Positions 7,807-14,004 of a stretch of DNA of 21,580 bases are shown one piece after another; the stretch's first letter is position 1; the number at the start of each line of letters is the position of its first letter. A program made the position numbers and the translations under genes. Origin of the DNA: Serpentinimonas sp. (GTDB lineage: Bacteria; Pseudomonadota; Gammaproteobacteria; Burkholderiales; Burkholderiaceae_C); NCBI GenBank assembly GCA_025458665.1, contig JALOSG010000015.1, forward strand, positions 1 through 21,580. Reading direction: 5' to 3'. Under the pieces are notes generated by a model, which did no database searches, was not told the DNA's origin, and saw only the letters and a list, made by a program, of their open reading frames with translations.

Positions 7807-7844
7807 CTATTATAGACAAATAGTGAATCCAATGTCCATAATAG
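7807..7844 (-). promoter_or_regulatory. hipBA promoter and palindromic operator
   Basis: CTATTATAGACA (7807-7818) and TGTCCATAATAG (7833-7844) form an inverted repeat with 11 of 12 positions matching and a 14-bp centre. On the - strand the arms contain -35 TGGACA (7838-7833) and a perfect -10 TATAAT (7814-7809) with an 18-bp spacer. HipB dimers binding the arms would cover both hexamers. The expected transcription start is at about 7802, the A of the hipB ATG. Confidence 0.75.
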
Positions 7845-7912
7845 AGAACATATGTAGAGCTGGAAGGCTCAGCCTGCCTTTCGATCAGGGGCACACACCA
7901 CCTACTTCCGGG

Positions 7913-7932
7913 CGAGGCCGCTTGCGGTCTCG
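7913..7932. repeat. Short inverted repeat between hipB and the candidate sRNA terminator
   Basis: CGAGGCCGC and GCGGTCTCG are separated by TT. The 9-bp arms have one mismatch, which can pair as G-U in RNA. No T-run follows on either strand, so it is not a classical terminator. The rest of 7845-7960 shows nothing recognisable. Confidence 0.4.
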
Positions 7933-7959
7933 TTCCGCTGATGGAGTTGGTGCAGACCC

Positions 7960-7990
7960 AAAAAAAATCCCGGCCTATGAGGGCCGGGAT
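7960..7990 (-). terminator. Intrinsic terminator of the candidate sRNA
   Basis: On the - strand a 9-bp perfect stem ATCCCGGCC/GGCCGGGAT with a 6-nt loop is followed directly by eight T. This is the clearest rho-independent terminator in the window. It could also stop transcripts coming from rlmL and the PIN gene about 150 bp upstream. Confidence 0.88.
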
Positions 7991-8063
7991 GGAAGCCTTT
8001 TTGCTGTCACACACAAAGGCACCCGCTCAGGGAGGAAAAGCGGGAGGTCGGCAATGCCGACCC
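7960..8063 (-). ncRNA. Candidate small RNA with four hairpins and an anti-Shine-Dalgarno loop
   Basis: Read on the - strand from about 8063, this gene-free stretch folds by eye into four consecutive stems. Stem 1 is GGTCGGC/GCCGACC with an ATT loop (8062-8046). Stem 2 is CCCGCT/AGCGGG (8044-8022), whose 11-nt loop UUUCCUCCCUG exposes the anti-Shine-Dalgarno core CCUCC. Stem 3 is GCCTTT/AAAGGC with a 14-nt loop (8020-7995). Stem 4 is the 9-bp terminator hairpin followed by eight T. A promoter sits at the right distance upstream. It would be a free-standing RNA of about 100 nt. Anti-Shine-Dalgarno loops of this kind occur in proteobacterial trans-acting sRNAs such as the CcsR/CuckooRNA group; belonging to a named family is not established. 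A short ORF running through the terminator is judged spurious. Confidence 0.68.
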
Positions 8064-8069
8064 GAGAAA

Positions 8070-8097
8070 AGTATATGACAGTTTTGCGCCATGTCCT
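8070..8097 (-). promoter_or_regulatory. Sigma70-like promoter of the candidate sRNA
   Basis: On the - strand, -35 AGGACA (8097-8092, 4 of 6 consensus bases) and -10 TATACT (8075-8070, 5 of 6) are 16 bp apart. The predicted start is near 8063, just before the first hairpin of the candidate RNA. Confidence 0.55.
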
Positions 8098-8112
8098 ATG
8101 CATCAATAGGAC
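8093..8112. promoter_or_regulatory. Perfect inverted repeat overlapping the sRNA -35 element
   Basis: GTCCTAT and ATAGGAC, 7-bp perfect arms, flank GCATCA. The left arm overlaps the proposed -35 hexamer, as an operator would. GCATCAA is also repeated directly at 8100-8106 and 8119-8125. No T-run follows, so it is unlikely to be a terminator for the PIN gene ending at 8144. Confidence 0.45.
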
Positions 8113-8143
8113 TAATCTGCATCAACGCGCTGCCAATGGGCCA

Positions 8144-8653
8144 TTAGGTGGTGCGGGGCAGACAGTCGGTCAGGCCATCTAGGCCATCCGGGGTGGTGGC
8201 CCATGCTCCCAGGGCCTGCATGCGCCGCCCCAGGCGCAATACCAGACGGTCCTTGCTCAGAAGAATAGCCCCGTGCGCCACGGCCAGGTCGATGAACCCC
8301 TGATCGTCCCTGTCCTGGCAGCGCAGCCCGGAAAATGGCGCGCTGTCGCAGAGCTGGGTGTGGGCATAGAACCAGCGCATCACGCTGGCCGGTGCATCGG
8401 GCTTCCCCCCCGGCTGCAAGGCGCCCAGGCGCTGCCAGGCGCGCTGCACGGCCGGGTAGGTGAGTACACGTTCCAGCTCTGCCGCCATGGCGGGCGTGGC
8501 CAGCCAGCGCAGGTGACCGGCTTCCAGTGCGTCGCGCAGGCGGGTGGTGCGCGGGTCGTTGAACAGGCGCAGATCGAGCACGCAGTTGGTGTCGATGACC
8601 CAGGGCCGGCCATGGGCTACCGCCTGTGCAATGTCGTTTGGTGCTGTCGTCAA
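8144..8653 (-). CDS. PIN-domain putative ribonuclease (TIGR00305/COG1569-like)
   Basis: A 169-residue PIN-domain protein. Acidic residues expected in the active site are present: Asp21 in WVIDTNCVLDL, Glu59/Glu61 in AELERVL, Asp117 and Asp122 in DRDDQGFIDLAVAHGA, and Asp135 in LLSKDRLVL. The family is annotated as putative toxin-antitoxin toxin components, but no antitoxin gene lies beside it. The chosen start is TTG at 8653, which overlaps the rlmL stop (TTGA). No ATG or GTG is available between there and the first PIN strand, and longer readings would lie inside rlmL. It is probably translated by coupling to rlmL. Confidence 0.82.
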   Translation of the reverse strand: MTTAPNDIAQAVAHGRPWVIDTNCVLDLRLFNDPRTTRLRDALEAGHLRWLATPAMAAELERVLTYPAVQRAWQRLGALQPGGKPDAPASVMRWFYAHTQLCDSAPFSGLRCQDRDDQGFIDLAVAHGAILLSKDRLVLRLGRRMQALGAWATTPDGLDGLTDCLPRTT

Positions 8654-9996
8654 CTTTGCGGCGGTGTGGCTGGCCGTTCCCGGGCAGAACCAGCCACCAG
8701 ATCGAAGCGGAACAGCCGGCACTCGATGGGGCCGTTCCACAGCGGCACACGCCTCGACTCTTTCAGCCGCATGCGGCTGGGCAGCTTCAGGTCGGGGGTG
8801 AGCAGCCACGCCGACCAGCCCGCGTAATGGCGTTTCCAGTGCGCGGCCAGTTGCTGGAAGAAGTTTTCGTTCTCCGCGCCATCCACATCCACGGCCGATT
8901 CACGTCCTGCCCGCTGCGCACCACGGCTCCCGTCGCTGCCCTGGCGGCCCAGGGTGTGCGTCACGGCCTGGCGGGTGCTGGCGCGCTGGCCGGCCACGCC
9001 GGCGGCGGCAATGCGCTCCCCGTAGGGCGGGTTGAGCAGCAGGACACCGGGGGTTCCGGTGGGCGGCATGCGCTGCAGCGCATCGCCGCCGCGCAGTTCG
9101 ATGGCGTGCGCCACGCCGGCGCGCTCCGCGTTGCGGCGGGCAAAGTCCACCATGCGGAAGGCCACGTCGCTGCCAAAAATGAAGGGCTTGGCGCCTTCGG
9201 GCAGGCGGATCTCGGCGTCCTCGGCTTCCTGGCGCAGCGCCTGCCACACGTGGGGCTGGAAGGGCAGCATTTTCTCGAAGGCGAAGCGGCGCTGCGCGCC
9301 CGGCGCCATGTTCAGCGCCAGGTGGGCGGCTTCAATCAGTACGGTGCCACTGCCGCAGCACGGGTCGTACAGCGGTACGGGTTCCCCCACCCCGGGCTGG
9401 GCCGAATCTGCCCAGCCGGTCCAGCCGGTGGCGGCCAGCATGGCAGCGGCCAGCGTTTCCTTCAGCGGTGCATCGCCCTTGTCCTCGCGCCAGCCGCGTT
9501 TGAACAGCGGCTCGCCCGAGGTGTCGATGTAGATGGTGACGCGGTTCTCGGTCAGGTGCGCGAACAGGCGCACATCGGGGCGGGCGGTGTCCACATCGGG
9601 GCGGCTGCCGCGCTTTTCGCGCAGGCGGTCGCACACCGCGTCTTTCACCCGCAGGGCGGCAAAGTTCAGGCTTTTCAGCGGGCTGTGCTGGGCGGTGATC
9701 TCCACCTTGATGCTTTGCTGCGGCGTGAACCAGATTTCCCAGGCCACGCCAGCGGCTGCGGCATAGATGTCGTCTTCGTTCCGGTAGGGCAGGTCGGCCA
9801 GGCGCACCAGCACGCGCTGGGCCAGCCGGCAGTGCAGGTTGAGTTTCAGGGCGCTGCGCCAGTCGGCATCGGCCTGCACGCCACCGCGCGAGGTGCGCAG
9901 ATGGGCTTCGGGCAAGCCGGTGATGCGCGCCACCTCGGTGGCCAGAAAACCCTCGACGCCAGCGGCGCAGGGGAGGAAGAGGGTCAGGTCGTGCAT
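8650..9996 (-). CDS. rlmL: THUMP-domain 23S rRNA guanine-N2 methyltransferase (RlmL-like)
   Basis: A 448-residue RNA methyltransferase. A THUMP domain spans about residues 55-160, and the RlmL linker RGWREDKGDAPLKETLAA follows at 168-185. The SAM-binding motif DPCCGSG is at 211-217 and catalytic motif IV NPPYGER at 322-328. This is the N-terminal (RlmL) half of E. coli RlmKL, which methylates N2 of G2445 of 23S rRNA; no RlmK half is fused. An Arg/Gly/Ala-rich stretch of about 45 residues (331-374) interrupts the domain after NPPYGER, before ENFFQQLAAHWKRHYAGW, and is low-complexity in look. The ATG has only a weak ribosome-binding site. It follows rpoN by 57 bp. Confidence 0.9.
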   Translation of the reverse strand: MHDLTLFLPCAAGVEGFLATEVARITGLPEAHLRTSRGGVQADADWRSALKLNLHCRLAQRVLVRLADLPYRNEDDIYAAAAGVAWEIWFTPQQSIKVEITAQHSPLKSLNFAALRVKDAVCDRLREKRGSRPDVDTARPDVRLFAHLTENRVTIYIDTSGEPLFKRGWREDKGDAPLKETLAAAMLAATGWTGWADSAQPGVGEPVPLYDPCCGSGTVLIEAAHLALNMAPGAQRRFAFEKMLPFQPHVWQALRQEAEDAEIRLPEGAKPFIFGSDVAFRMVDFARRNAERAGVAHAIELRGGDALQRMPPTGTPGVLLLNPPYGERIAAAGVAGQRASTRQAVTHTLGRQGSDGSRGAQRAGRESAVDVDGAENENFFQQLAAHWKRHYAGWSAWLLTPDLKLPSRMRLKESRRVPLWNGPIECRLFRFDLVAGSARERPATPPQS

Positions 9997-10053
9997 GGAA
10001 ATCTGGGGGCCGGTGGGGCAAATGCGGCCAAAGGGCCTGGGGCGTGGGGCGCT

Positions 10054-11631
10054 TCAGTAGGTCTTGCGCAGGTGCGCGGGCGCAATGCGCAGGGACTCGC
10101 GGTACTTGGCCACGGTGCGCCGCGCGCACTCGATGCCTTGCTCCTTGAGCATGTCGGAAATCTGGTTGTCGCTCAGGGGCTTTCGGGGCTCTTCCCCGGC
10201 CACGAATTGCTTGATGAGCGCACGCACGGCGGTGCTGGAGGCATTGCCGCCGGTTTCGGTACCCAGCGAGGAGCCAAAGAAGTACTTCAGTTCGTAGGTG
10301 CCAAAAGGCGTGGCCATGTACTTGGCGGTGGTCACGCGGCTGATGGTGGATTCGTGCAGGCCGAGTTCATCGGCAATCTCGCGCAGCACCAGCGGGCGCA
10401 TGGCCAGTTCGCCGTGCATGAAGAAGTTGCGCTGCCGTTCCACGATGGCGCTGGAGACCCGCAGGATGGTGTCGAAGCGCTGCTGGATGTTCTTGATGAA
10501 CCAGCGCGCTTCCTGCAGCCGCTGCTGCATGCCGGCCGCAGCCTCGCCCTTGTGGCCGCGCATGGCGTTGGCGTATACGTCCTGCACGCGCAGGCGGGGC
10601 ATCACGTCGGGGTTGAGCTGCACCTTGAAGCCGCGCCCCACCTTGACGACCAGCACATCGGGCACCACAACGTTGCGTTCCACGTTGGCAAAGCGGCGTC
10701 CGGGCTTGGGCTCCAGCCGGCCTATCAGGGCCAGCGCGGCGCGGGTGGTGTCCTCGTCCAGCCGGCAGGCGTTGGCCAGGCGGCGCACATCGCGGCGCGC
10801 CATCATGTCCAGCGGCTGCTCGCAAATGGCCAGCGCGGCGCGGGCTTCGGGGGTGTTGCGCAGTTCCAGGATCTGCAGGCGCAGGCACTCGGCCAGATCG
10901 CGCGCGCCCACACCGGCAGGCTCCATGTGGTGCAGCCAGTTGAGCGCGGTGTTCAGCAGCACCGTGAGTTCTTCCTGGCGTTCCAGCAGGTCGTTGTGCG
11001 ATAGTGCGCCGGCCGGCCCACCCGCTGCCGCGAGTGCACGTTGCTCCTGCGCCATGAGGGCCTGCACCAGCTCGGCCATGGGGTCGGCCAGATAGCCATC
11101 GTCGTCCAGCGACTCGATGAGGTAGTACAGCGCCGCGCGTTCGTCGTCGTTGAGGCGCAGGCCCAGGGCCTGCTGGTGCAGGTGCGCTTGCAGGGAGATG
11201 TGTTCGCTGGCCAAGTCGGCGGCGCTGGGGGTGTCCTCGTCCTGGCTGCCCGTACCGCGCGGCGGCGCGTCGCCGCCCCATTCGCTGTCGTCGGGCGAGA
11301 AGTCCACGCTGCCATCGCCCTCCCAGCTTTGCTCCAGGCTGGCGCTGTCTTCGGGGGCATCCGCCGCCAATTCCCCGGGGGCATCCGGGGAGCTGGTGGT
11401 GTTCTCCAACACGCGGTCGCCCAGGCTCACGGGTGCATCGGCCACCTCCAGCCCGAAGGTCTCGCGGTCGGCCGTCTCGGGCTCGGTTTCCAGGAAGGGG
11501 TTTTCGTCGAGCATCTGCTCGACCTCCTGCGCCATTTCCAGCGTGGACAACTGCAGCAGCCGGATGGATTGCTGCAGCTGCGGCGTGAGCGCCAGATGCT
11601 GCGAAACGCGTAAGGAGAGGCCCTGCTTCAT
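10054..11631 (-). CDS. rpoN: RNA polymerase sigma-54 factor RpoN
   Basis: A 525-residue sigma-54. Region I (1-50) has the Leu/Gln-rich QHLALTPQLQQSIRLLQLS and LDENPFLE used for activator response. An acidic region II spans about 51-150. A core-binding domain follows, then the helix-turn-helix with ESTISRVTTAKYM. The diagnostic RpoN box ARRTVAKYRE is at 503-512, close to the C-terminus. Sigma-54 reads -24/-12 promoters and needs enhancer-binding ATPases. It starts 9 bp after lptB, as in the common lptA-lptB-rpoN order. The usual followers hpf and ptsN are absent; rlmL follows instead. Confidence 0.97.
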   Translation of the reverse strand: MKQGLSLRVSQHLALTPQLQQSIRLLQLSTLEMAQEVEQMLDENPFLETEPETADRETFGLEVADAPVSLGDRVLENTTSSPDAPGELAADAPEDSASLEQSWEGDGSVDFSPDDSEWGGDAPPRGTGSQDEDTPSAADLASEHISLQAHLHQQALGLRLNDDERAALYYLIESLDDDGYLADPMAELVQALMAQEQRALAAAGGPAGALSHNDLLERQEELTVLLNTALNWLHHMEPAGVGARDLAECLRLQILELRNTPEARAALAICEQPLDMMARRDVRRLANACRLDEDTTRAALALIGRLEPKPGRRFANVERNVVVPDVLVVKVGRGFKVQLNPDVMPRLRVQDVYANAMRGHKGEAAAGMQQRLQEARWFIKNIQQRFDTILRVSSAIVERQRNFFMHGELAMRPLVLREIADELGLHESTISRVTTAKYMATPFGTYELKYFFGSSLGTETGGNASSTAVRALIKQFVAGEEPRKPLSDNQISDMLKEQGIECARRTVAKYRESLRIAPAHLRKTY

Positions 11632-11640
11632 GCCGGGCCC

Positions 11641-12417
11641 TTACATGCGGAAGTGCTCGCCAAGGTAGACCCGACGCACGTCGGGGTTCTCGACGATGTC
11701 GGACGGCGTGCCGCTGGCCAGCACATGGCCGTCGTTGATGATGAAGGCGTGGTCGCAGATGCCCAGCGTCTCGCGCACGTTGTGGTCGGTGATGAGCACC
11801 CCGATCCCGCGCGACTTCAGGAAGCCGATGATGCGCTGGATCTCGATGACGGCAATCGGGTCGATGCCGGCAAACGGCTCATCGAGCAGGATGAAGCGCG
11901 GCTGCGTGGCCAGCGCACGGGCAATTTCCACCCGCCGCCGCTCGCCCCCCGACAGCGCGGGCGCCGGAGAGGCCCGCAGGTGCTGCACGTGCAGGTCTTC
12001 CAGCAGGCTTTGCAGGCGCTTTTCAATTTCGGGTTCGTTCAGCGGCCGGCCTTGCGCATCGGTCTGCAGTTCCAGCACCGCCCGTATGTTCTGCTCCACC
12101 GTGAGCTTTCGGAAGATGGACGCTTCCTGCGGCAGATAGCCCAGGCCCAGCCGGGCGCGGCGGTGGATGGGCAGGGCCTCTATGGGCTGGCCGTCGAGCA
12201 GGATCTGCCCCGCATCGGCCCGCACCAGCCCCACGATCATGTAGAACGAGGTGGTTTTGCCGGCACCGTTGGGGCCCAGCAGGCCCACCACTTCACCGCT
12301 GCCCACCGCCAGCGACACGTCCTTCACCACCCGGCGCCCGCCATAGGCCTTCTGCAAGCCACGGGCCTCTAGCCGACTGGCGCCTCCGCCCAGCCCCGCT
12401 GCCGCATCTGCCCTCAC
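11641..12417 (-). CDS. lptB: LptB, ATPase of the lipopolysaccharide transporter
   Basis: A 258-residue ABC ATPase. It shows Walker A GPNGAGKTT (48-56), the signature LSGGERRR (155-162), Walker B FILLDEPFAGID (175-186) and the switch His212 in ITDHNVRE. The segments YLPQEASIFRKLTVEQNI and GEHFRM at the end are typical of LptB. LptB powers extraction of LPS from the inner membrane with LptF, LptG and LptC. The start is GTG at 12417, overlapping the lptA stop by 4 bp (GTGA). The first 15 residues are an Ala/Gly-rich extension, so a later start is possible but no better one is seen. Confidence 0.95.
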   Translation of the reverse strand: MRADAAAGLGGGASRLEARGLQKAYGGRRVVKDVSLAVGSGEVVGLLGPNGAGKTTSFYMIVGLVRADAGQILLDGQPIEALPIHRRARLGLGYLPQEASIFRKLTVEQNIRAVLELQTDAQGRPLNEPEIEKRLQSLLEDLHVQHLRASPAPALSGGERRRVEIARALATQPRFILLDEPFAGIDPIAVIEIQRIIGFLKSRGIGVLITDHNVRETLGICDHAFIINDGHVLASGTPSDIVENPDVRRVYLGEHFRM

Positions 12418-13112
12418 TGGCGCGGCCCCAGATTCAGGCTGGGTTGCAGGGAGGGGCCAGCGCTGGGCGGCGTGGCGTTGAGCTGGGAAGCCGGATCGGT
12501 GCCCGCATTGCCGCCCGGCGTGATGAGCGCGCGCACCCGGCCCGACGGGTTGGCCGTGGTGGCTCCAGCACCTGCTGCCCCCCCTTCCACCGTGAACACC
12601 TCGGTCCGACCGTCGTACACGATGACCGTGCCTGCGGTCTCGTCATTGAGCTGGGCCCCCCGGTAGCGCCGGAACACCGCCTGCCCGGTGAGCTTCACGG
12701 TCTCGGTGCGGCTGTCGTAGTCGATGCGCTGGGCTTCGGCCTCGATGAACTCGTTCAGTCCTTGCCGCTTCTGCCGGAAAAATGCCAGCGCATCGGAGCC
12801 TGCGCGTACCACCGCCACCTGATTGCCCTGCCCGTCCTGCTGCACCTCCAGCTGCGCTCCCCGCAGCACGATGGTGCCCTTGGTGAGCACCACGTTGCCC
12901 GTGAAGATGCTGGTCTGGCGCACATCGTCGTACCGCAGCGCGTCGGATTCGATGTTCATGGGCTGGTCGCGGTCGCTGCGCTCGGCCAGCGCCACGCCCG
13001 AAATCATCGCCAGAGCAAACGCCAGTACCGCCGCCCGGGTCAGGGCAAGCAGCAGGACAGGAGAAGGCGATGGGTGTGGGGGCGTGTAGGTGGGCATCGG
13101 GGGCGCAGGCAA
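12414..13112 (-). CDS. lptA: LptA, periplasmic lipopolysaccharide bridge protein
   Basis: A 232-residue protein with an N-terminal signal peptide (hydrophobic VLLLALTRAAVLAFALAM, probable cleavage after ALA at residue 43). An OstA/LptA beta-jellyroll follows at about 50-165: PMNIESDALRYDD, IFTGNVVLTKGTIVLRGAQL and YDSRTETVKLTGQAVFRR. A Gly/Ala/Pro-rich tail of about 55 residues ends the protein. LptA oligomers carry LPS across the periplasm. The start could instead be the Met at residue 6 (13097). It is coupled to lptB. The usual upstream partners lptC and kdsC are not next to it; a dsbA-like gene is. Confidence 0.93.
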   Translation of the reverse strand: MPAPPMPTYTPPHPSPSPVLLLALTRAAVLAFALAMISGVALAERSDRDQPMNIESDALRYDDVRQTSIFTGNVVLTKGTIVLRGAQLEVQQDGQGNQVAVVRAGSDALAFFRQKRQGLNEFIEAEAQRIDYDSRTETVKLTGQAVFRRYRGAQLNDETAGTVIVYDGRTEVFTVEGGAAGAGATTANPSGRVRALITPGGNAGTDPASQLNATPPSAGPSLQPSLNLGPRQ

Positions 13113-13130
13113 GGCACGAAACTTGCATGC

Positions 13131-13161
13131 ATTTTAGGGCCCAAAGCGGCCATTCTGGCAA
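13131..13161 (-). promoter_or_regulatory. Possible promoter for lptA-lptB-rpoN
   Basis: On the - strand TTGCCA (13161-13156, 5 of 6 matches to -35) and TAAAAT (13136-13131, 5 of 6 matches to -10) lie 19 bp apart in the 135-bp gap upstream of lptA. The spacer is longer than ideal. Confidence 0.35.
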
Positions 13162-13247
13162 CTTTGCCCGCGCGAGGCACCGAAATCATCAGAAACGCCA
13201 GAGCCGCAGAGCCGCAGAAGCCTGAGACCCTGGCGGCACCGGCAGCG

Positions 13248-13919
13248 TCAGCCCTTGCGCGCTTCCGCAATGAGTGCGTTGGCCACCAGCAGCGTGCGCG
13301 CAGCCTGGCCCGGCACGTAGTAACGGCCCGCAATGCCCAGCGCGGGAGTGCCCTCCACCCGGTAGGCGTCCTGCAGGGTGGTAGCGCGGCGTGCCTTGCC
13401 CACCACACCGAAGGAGTTGTACATGTCGGTGAAGCGCTTCTGGTCCACGCCCTGCTTGACCACCCAGGCGGTGATGGCGTCGGCGGTGGTCAGGCGCTGG
13501 CGGTCTACGTGGATAGCTTTGAACACCTTGGCGTGCAGGTCTCCCACCAGATTGAGAGCCTCCAGCGTGTAGTAGAGGCGCTGCATCGGCTCGAAGCCCG
13601 CGTTGAAGGCCACGGGCGTGCGGCGCACTGTGACGTGCGCTGGTTTCTTCTGGATCCAGTCTTCGAACATGGGCTCGAAGTTGAAGCAGTGCACGCAGCT
13701 GTAAGCAAAGAATTCCACCACCTCCACCTGGCCGGCCGGGGCCTCCACGGGGGCCGGTTGGGGCAGGCGCAGAAAATCGGTGCCCTCCCGCAGTCCTGCA
13801 ACCTGGGCCACCGCCTGCCCCGGACCCAGCAGGGCCAGAGTGGGCACGCCTACGGCAGCTGCCCCGGCCACAGAAGCCAGTGAGGTGGTGGTCAGGCGGG
13901 AGAAAGTACGGCGGTCCAT
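13248..13919 (-). CDS. dsbA: DsbA-like thiol:disulfide oxidoreductase
   Basis: A 223-residue periplasmic thioredoxin-fold protein. The signal peptide starts MDRRTFSRL and continues with an Ala/Val-rich core; the double arginine followed by x-F resembles a Tat signal, though a Sec signal is also possible. The active site is C75-V-H-C78 in FFAYSCVHCFNFEP, and the cis-proline is Pro192 in VEGTPALGI. DsbA of E. coli has CPHC; Val in place of Pro should alter redox potential. It oxidises cysteine pairs in exported proteins. The ATG follows AGGAG with ideal spacing. It lies between a SPOR-domain gene and lptA on the same strand. Confidence 0.92.
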   Translation of the reverse strand: MDRRTFSRLTTTSLASVAGAAAVGVPTLALLGPGQAVAQVAGLREGTDFLRLPQPAPVEAPAGQVEVVEFFAYSCVHCFNFEPMFEDWIQKKPAHVTVRRTPVAFNAGFEPMQRLYYTLEALNLVGDLHAKVFKAIHVDRQRLTTADAITAWVVKQGVDQKRFTDMYNSFGVVGKARRATTLQDAYRVEGTPALGIAGRYYVPGQAARTLLVANALIAEARKG

Positions 13920-13938
13920 CGATCAACTCCTTGTGTCT

Positions 13939-13954
13939 GTCCGGCGAGCCGGAC
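13939..13954. repeat. Compact GC-rich hairpin between the SPOR gene and dsbA
   Basis: GTCCGGC and GCCGGAC are perfect 7-bp arms around GA. It sits about 20 bases before the dsbA start on the - strand and lacks a T-run. In the transcript it would be a stable stem close to the dsbA ribosome-binding site, perhaps a processing or stability element. Confidence 0.4.
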
Positions 13955-14004
13955 CATGTCCAGATATGGGCCCACTGCGCAGGCCAAAGTTCCCAGGATG
14001 CCGC

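Noticed and set aside
7733..8014. Small - strand ORF beginning MCDSKKASIP across the terminator
   Set aside because: It starts at a GTG inside the proposed RNA, reads straight through the terminator stem and T-run, and overlaps hipB in another frame; no family resemblance.
8093..8112. Palindrome as terminator of the rlmL-PIN transcript
   Set aside because: It has no T-run on the - strand and is AT-rich; the strong terminator at 7960-7990 is the better candidate.
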